A stretch of 64,000 nt of DNA, from contig JAEWGC010000028.1 of the NCBI GenBank assembly GCA_023388495.1, positions 124,001 to 188,000 on the forward strand, in the 5' to 3' direction. Positions 60,049 to 64,000 of this stretch are shown piece by piece (positions within the stretch are counted from its first letter, which is position 1; each line of letters begins with the position of its first letter). This DNA is from Bacillota bacterium (GTDB lineage: Bacteria > Bacillota > Clostridia > Tissierellales > Tissierellaceae). Position numbers and translations under genes: made by a program. The notes beneath the pieces were generated by a model. It had not been told where the DNA came from, did not search any database, and worked only from the letters and a program-made list of their open reading frames with translations.

Positions 60049-60421
60049 GAATGATTATAGAAAAGGGTTTTCATAATAGAATGAAAAAGATAATGTCAAT
60101 TCGTATGTTAGGCACAGGCATGGACCTAGGAGAATTAAATGAATATGCCTGTGAAATATGCTTTCTTTTAAAAAGAAACATATAGGTAATGAGAACCCTT
60201 CTACTATACTTTTATTGGATAATCCCTTTGGAAAAGCATCTGGCAAGCATGTATTAGACCCTATTTTTGAAATAGCAGATAAGCTAAATTTTCAACTCAT
60301 TTGCTTTGCAGCTCCTGAGATAATTAAGGTGGAGATTAGTGAAAGATTTCCAATCTTTTGGGAACTGAGGGTTGAAGATGGAAAGTTGTCCGGGACTGTA
60401 ATTAAATCTGTGCTTAAGTGA
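60049..60421 (+). pseudogene. C-terminal scrap of a large SMC/SbcC-like ATPase
   Basis: The frame from ATG 60158 encodes 87 residues with TILLLDNPFGKASGKHVLDP (the Walker B/D-loop block of large coiled-coil ATPases), then FQLICFAAPEIIKVEISERFP. Intact relatives are very long proteins of which this would be only the end. A preceding frame (60049-60186) ends in EYACEICFLL and appears to join this one through a one-base shift near 60170. No Walker A, coiled coil or ribosome site is present. It is probably the remains of a deleted accessory gene. Confidence 0.6.
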
Positions 60422-60422
60422 A

Positions 60423-60462
60423 AATAAATGCTCTTTCTCAATTGAGAAGGAGCATTTTTTCG
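60423..60462. terminator. Terminator between convergent genes
   Basis: AATGCTCTTTCTC pairs with GAGAAGGAGCATT (one mismatch) and is flanked by T and A runs on both sides, so it can act in both directions. Confidence 0.75.
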
Positions 60463-60471
60463 CAGTAAAAT

Positions 60472-61110
60472 TTATATAACTTTTTTTCTGATTATATCTT
60501 CATGTTTTTCAATGGATCGTTCAATTCTATCTAGCCTTTGGGTATTTTGTCTATAACCATCAAGTACTAAATCTAATTTATATCCATGGTTAACTTCTAT
60601 TTTAGCCATGTTTTGATTTGCATTAGCAAGTTCAAGCCTCAATTCTCCGATATCTACTCTAAGTATACCTGCATCACTTTTTATAGTATTAGCATCTCGT
60701 TTTATTATTGAAAGATCAATTTTTATATCTTCGTTATCTATTTTTAGTATATTTACATCTTCTCTTAATCCAGATACTTCTTGGATTAAAATACCCATGT
60801 GATTTTCAAGGTTGTCAAGTCTTGTACCAAATCCAGTTTTGATATCGGAAACTTCATTCCTGATATCGGAAACTTCATTTCTGATATCGGAAACTTCATT
60901 CCTAATATCGGAAACTTCATTCCTGATATCGGAAACTTCACTCCTGATACCAGAAACTTCACTCCTAATATCAAGAACTTCAGCCTTAACCTCAGAAACC
61001 TCTTTTTCAAGTCTTTCAAATCTTTGATTAAACGCATTATGCATAGCTTCAAATTTTTGACTAAACTCAATATACATTTTTTCCATTAAATCATATAATT
61101 GGTTATCCAA
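60472..61110 (-). CDS. Coiled-coil protein built from heptad DNA repeats
   Basis: A 212-residue cytoplasmic protein without membrane segments. Residues of about 35-90 are seven 7-residue units of the type S-(D/G)-I-R-(N/S)-E-V, a textbook coiled coil encoded by 21-bp DNA repeats. The C-terminal half is a further coil with Asp/Ile/Lys-rich heptads. Similar proteins are annotated only as hypothetical or coiled-coil. The minus-strand ribosome site is GGAGGAGATTCC. No partner gene is visible. Confidence 0.8.
   Translation of the reverse strand: MDNQLYDLMEKMYIEFSQKFEAMHNAFNQRFERLEKEVSEVKAEVLDIRSEVSGIRSEVSDIRNEVSDIRNEVSDIRNEVSDIRNEVSDIKTGFGTRLDNLENHMGILIQEVSGLREDVNILKIDNEDIKIDLSIIKRDANTIKSDAGILRVDIGELRLELANANQNMAKIEVNHGYKLDLVLDGYRQNTQRLDRIERSIEKHEDIIRKKVI
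60841..60987 (-). repeat. Seven tandem 21-bp repeats coding for heptads
   Basis: On the plus strand the unit is GATATCGGAAACTTCATTCCT. The units at 60841, 60862, 60883, 60904 and 60925 differ by at most one or two bases; the units at 60946 and 60967 are more diverged. One unit equals one coiled-coil heptad, so unit gain or loss keeps the frame and the coil phase. Confidence 0.95.
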
Positions 61111-61251
61111 AGGAATCTCCTCCTTTTATCCTTAATATAATTATACCCTATAATAATTTATTGTAAATACATTTACATTTATATTTGAATTTACTTATTT
61201 ATTAGAATATAATAAAAACAGATTCATTATTTCAAAGGATGGAGGGATAGA

Positions 61252-62487
61252 ATGGACAAGGAATTTTTCATAAGAAATAGAAAGAAATTAGAAGAAAGGT
61301 TAGAGGATAATAGTATTTTATTATTATTTGCAGGGAAGGCACCATATAAGTCTGCTGATGAGCTATATCAATTTATACCAAATAGAAACTTCTATTATTT
61401 AACAGGAATTGATAGAGATAAAATTATTTTCTTAATGAGTAAAATTGATGGGAATGTTTCAGAGAAACTATTTATAGAAAGACCAGATCCAGTTATGGCA
61501 AAATGGGTAGGGGCTACAATTACAGAGGAAGAGGCAAAAGAAGCATCTGGAATAGATGTTATTGAATACCTAGATAGATTTGAGGGAAGTATAGGCTGGA
61601 TGTTAAATAGAATAGACAAAATATATCTAGATTTAGAGAGACAAGAAATAAGTACATCAATGACAGATCCTCAAATTTTCGCTAAAATGATAAATGAAAA
61701 ATATCCATATATAGGGATGAAAAATATTTATCATGATATTGCAGATTTAAGAATGATAAAATCAGATGAAGAGATCCAAAGGATTAAAAAGGCAATCGAA
61801 ATAACTAATGAAGGTATAATGAATATGCTTCATAATATTAAACCAGGAATGATGGAGTATGAAATTGAAGCGTATTTTGATTTTACTTTAAAGAAAAATG
61901 GAGTTACAAATAGAGCTTTTGAAACAATAGCTGCAAGCGGTAAAAATGCTACAATCCTTCATTATGTAGATAATAACTCTAAGGCTCAGGATGGAGACTT
62001 GATCCTTTTTGATTTAGGTGCTCAGTACAAATACTATAATGGTGATATAAGTCGTACCTTCCCTGTAAATGGTAAGTTTACTGAAAGACAGAAATTAGTT
62101 TATAATGTTGTCTTAAAGGCACAAAAGGCTGTTGAAGATGCAGCAAAACCAGGTGTTCCTTTTAAGGAATTAAATGAAGTTGCAAAGAAGGTCTTAGCTG
62201 AAGGTTGCAAGGAATTGGGATTAATAAAGGAAGATAAAGAGCTTTCAAAATACTATTACCATGGGGTATCTCACTATTTAGGGGCTGACACTCATGATGT
62301 AGGTACTTATAATACTCAACTCAAGCCAGGTATGGTCATAACCAATGAACCAGGACTTTATATTGAAGAAGAGGGAATAGGTATAAGAATAGAGGATGAT
62401 TTACTTATTACTGAAGATGGATGTGAGAATCTATCTAAATATATTATAAAAACTGTTGAAGAAATAGAAGCAGCTATGAATAAATAA
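61252..62487 (+). CDS. pepP: Xaa-Pro aminopeptidase (M24B)
   Basis: A 411-residue cytoplasmic metallopeptidase that removes N-terminal residues before proline. Residues 1 to about 150 are the AMP_N domain (FIPNRNFYYLTGIDRD). The pita-bread domain follows with ligands in LILFDLGAQY, GDISRTFPV, the His in HGVSHYLGADTHD, and Glu in NEPGLYIEE and IRIEDD. All metal ligands are present. GGAGGG precedes the ATG. Confidence 0.93.
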   Translation: MDKEFFIRNRKKLEERLEDNSILLLFAGKAPYKSADELYQFIPNRNFYYLTGIDRDKIIFLMSKIDGNVSEKLFIERPDPVMAKWVGATITEEEAKEASGIDVIEYLDRFEGSIGWMLNRIDKIYLDLERQEISTSMTDPQIFAKMINEKYPYIGMKNIYHDIADLRMIKSDEEIQRIKKAIEITNEGIMNMLHNIKPGMMEYEIEAYFDFTLKKNGVTNRAFETIAASGKNATILHYVDNNSKAQDGDLILFDLGAQYKYYNGDISRTFPVNGKFTERQKLVYNVVLKAQKAVEDAAKPGVPFKELNEVAKKVLAEGCKELGLIKEDKELSKYYYHGVSHYLGADTHDVGTYNTQLKPGMVITNEPGLYIEEEGIGIRIEDDLLITEDGCENLSKYIIKTVEEIEAAMNK

Positions 62488-62507
62488 AATATTCTGGAGG
62501 GATAAGA

Positions 62508-63935
62508 ATGACTAATAAATCAGAAGGAAAAAAACTACAAGAATCATTAACTCATAAATGGAGAAACGTATGGGAAACCTTAACAAGTGATGAAAGAGAA
62601 AAGGTTTTTGCTATAAATGAAGAATACAAGGACTTTTTAGACAAGGGTAAAACAGAAAGAGAAGCAGCAAGTGAAGTAATAAGGATAGCTTCTGAAAATG
62701 GCTATATATCAATAGATGAAATAATAGAAAAGAAAATAAAACCTACTCCAGGAATGAAAATATATGCTAACAATAAGGATAAATCTGTTGCATTATTTGT
62801 AATGGGTCAAGAAAAGCTCCAAAATGGAATGAATATAATTGGTTCGCATTTAGATGCTCCAAGAATAGATTTAAAACAATTTCCACTTTATGAGGATTCA
62901 GATTTTGCATTACTTAAGACCCATTATTATGGTGGAATAAAGAAATATCAATGGGTAACATTACCTTTAGCCTTACATGGAGTTGCAATAAAATCAAATG
63001 GAGAAAAAGTTAATATAGTTATAGGTGAAGATGAAAATGATCCAGTATTCTTTATAACGGATTTACTTCCACATCTAGCTAAGGATCAAATGGCAAAGAA
63101 AATGGATGAAGGAATTACAGGGGAAGGGTTAAACGTTTTAATTGGTAGTATTCCTTATGCAGATGGAGAATTAAGTGAGAGAGTTAAATTAAATGTACTC
63201 CACATATTAAATGAAAAATACGGAATAACAGAAGAAGATTTTACTACAGCAGAATTTGAAATAGTGCCTGCAGGTAAATCAAGGGATGTAGGCATAGATA
63301 GATCCATGGTTGGAGGATATGGACAGGATGATAGAGTTTGTGCCTTTACTTCTCTTAAGGCTATACTAGATATAGAAACTCCAAATAAAACAGCCGTTGC
63401 CTTATTTGTAGATAAAGAAGAAATAGGTAGTGTAGGAAATACAAGTATGGAATCAATGTTTTTTGAAAATATAGTTTCTGAATTAGTAGACCTTACTGAG
63501 GAAAAGTATTCAGAACTTATAGTTAAAAGAGCATTAGCAAACTCATCTGTACTTTCAGCAGATACTTTAGCTGGCTTTGACCCTAATTATCCTGAAGTAT
63601 TAGATAAAAAGAATTCACCTTTCATAGGTAATGGTATAACTCTAGTGAAATATACTGGTGTTAGAGGAAAAGGTGGCAGCAATGATGCTAACTCAGAGTA
63701 TATAGCTAAGATTAGAAAGATATTTAATGATAATAATGTAGTATGGCAAATGGGTGAGCTAGGAAAAGTTGACCAAGGCGGTGGGGGTACAATTGCATAT
63801 GTACTTGCAAAATATGGAATGGAAGTAGTAGACTGTGGAGTGCCGCTACTAAGTGTACACGCTCCTTACGAAATCGCAAGTAAGGCAGATGTATATATGA
63901 CATATAAAGGATACAATGCTTTCTATAAAGCTTAG
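62508..63935 (+). CDS. M18-family aspartyl/leucyl aminopeptidase
   Basis: A 475-residue member of the M18 family of zinc aminopeptidases. GSHLDAPRID (about residues 111-120) has the first zinc ligands, VDKEEIGSVGNTSME (about 304-318) the catalytic Glu pair, and the C-terminal SVHAPYEIASKAD the last His ligand. The TET-type dodecamer is typical of the family. CTGGAGGG precedes the ATG, 20 nt after the M24 gene, so the two peptidases are probably cotranscribed. Confidence 0.93.
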   Translation: MTNKSEGKKLQESLTHKWRNVWETLTSDEREKVFAINEEYKDFLDKGKTEREAASEVIRIASENGYISIDEIIEKKIKPTPGMKIYANNKDKSVALFVMGQEKLQNGMNIIGSHLDAPRIDLKQFPLYEDSDFALLKTHYYGGIKKYQWVTLPLALHGVAIKSNGEKVNIVIGEDENDPVFFITDLLPHLAKDQMAKKMDEGITGEGLNVLIGSIPYADGELSERVKLNVLHILNEKYGITEEDFTTAEFEIVPAGKSRDVGIDRSMVGGYGQDDRVCAFTSLKAILDIETPNKTAVALFVDKEEIGSVGNTSMESMFFENIVSELVDLTEEKYSELIVKRALANSSVLSADTLAGFDPNYPEVLDKKNSPFIGNGITLVKYTGVRGKGGSNDANSEYIAKIRKIFNDNNVVWQMGELGKVDQGGGGTIAYVLAKYGMEVVDCGVPLLSVHAPYEIASKADVYMTYKGYNAFYKA

Positions 63936-63943
63936 GTAATATT

Positions 63944-63985
63944 AAAGACATATCTAGAGGTTGTCCAATAGATATGTCTTTTAAA
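63944..63985 (+). terminator. Terminator after the aminopeptidase operon
   Basis: AAAGACATATCT pairs with AGATATGTCTTT across a 14-nt loop, followed by TAAATTATT. Confidence 0.8.
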
Positions 63986-64000
63986 TTATTCTTCATTTAC

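Noticed and set aside
60841..60987. Regular 21-bp repeats that might be read as a CRISPR array
   Set aside because: There are no unique spacers; the units are contiguous and in frame with a coiled-coil gene. No cas gene is present in the window.
60786..61089. Reading frames on both strands across the coiled-coil repeat
   Set aside because: They arise because a 21-bp repeat without stops in one copy is stop-free in all copies; only the minus-strand 60472-61110 frame has a ribosome site and non-repeat extensions.

Overview
The window is a 64 kb stretch of a low-GC, endospore-forming, flagellated anaerobe of the class Clostridia. Three things point there: the order F0F1-ATPase - ywmB - murA - spoIID - spoIIQ - spoIIID - mbl - flhO/flhP, AT-rich codon use with strong AGGAGG ribosome sites and frequent TTG/GTG starts, and a sigma-D-type late flagellar regulon with FliW/CsrA. 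The gene content would suit a Tissierellales-like organism, but sequence reading alone cannot fix the genus.

Layout. 1-5268: atpF(partial)HAGDC. 5401-9847: ywmB, murA, spoIID, a zinc-competent SpoIIQ and spoIIID. 9881-23373: an inserted block controlled by a cobalamin riboswitch, holding an ABC-2 transporter pair, a BtuF/C/D-type importer whose ATPase has an extra C-terminal domain, a CobN-type chelatase, a SPASM radical SAM protein and ChlI/ChlD-type chelatase subunits. It separates spoIIID from mbl and is bracketed by a 54-bp direct repeat made of the spoIIID 3' end plus its terminator. 23517-26803: mbl, flhO, flhP and a rod-binding protein. 26962-29835 (minus): a secreted phosphodiester glycosidase. 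30083-30159: tRNA-Pro. 30491-34808: SAM-riboswitch metK, recD2, comFC. 34822-45842: yvyF, flgM, flgN, two flgK, flgL, fliW, csrA, an HD-GYP response regulator, an inserted ATPase/nuclease-like pair, then flagellin. 45933-48529: flagellin lysine methylase and small cysteine-cluster and unknown genes.

48600-61110 is an accessory zone: three copies of the small motility gene yjfB (two dead), a ParA-like/unknown pair, an IS66 element next to a broken Rpn gene, an AlbA_2-domain regulator with tandem repeats, an old-yellow-enzyme oxidoreductase, a CBS protein, a second YvyF-like protein, a lipoprotein hydrolase, a scrap of an SMC-like ATPase and a repeat-built coiled-coil protein. 61252-63935: two aminopeptidases (M24, M18).

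Regulation seen directly. Three sigma-D promoters share TAAAG-N15-CCGATAATA (upstream of flhO, flgM and flagellin). The flgM promoter lies inside a terminator hairpin whose right arm carries the flgM ribosome site. The flagellin leader has two GGA motifs placed like CsrA sites, and fliW/csrA lie just upstream. In at least two places (spoIIID and the HD-GYP gene) accessory DNA sits directly behind a core gene whose 3' end is duplicated on the far side of the cargo; a related arrangement occurs around yjfB. The best candidates for undescribed biology are the riboswitch-controlled chelatase/radical-SAM/dual-transporter island and the small ATPase plus PD-(D/E)xK-like pair inserted in front of flagellin.
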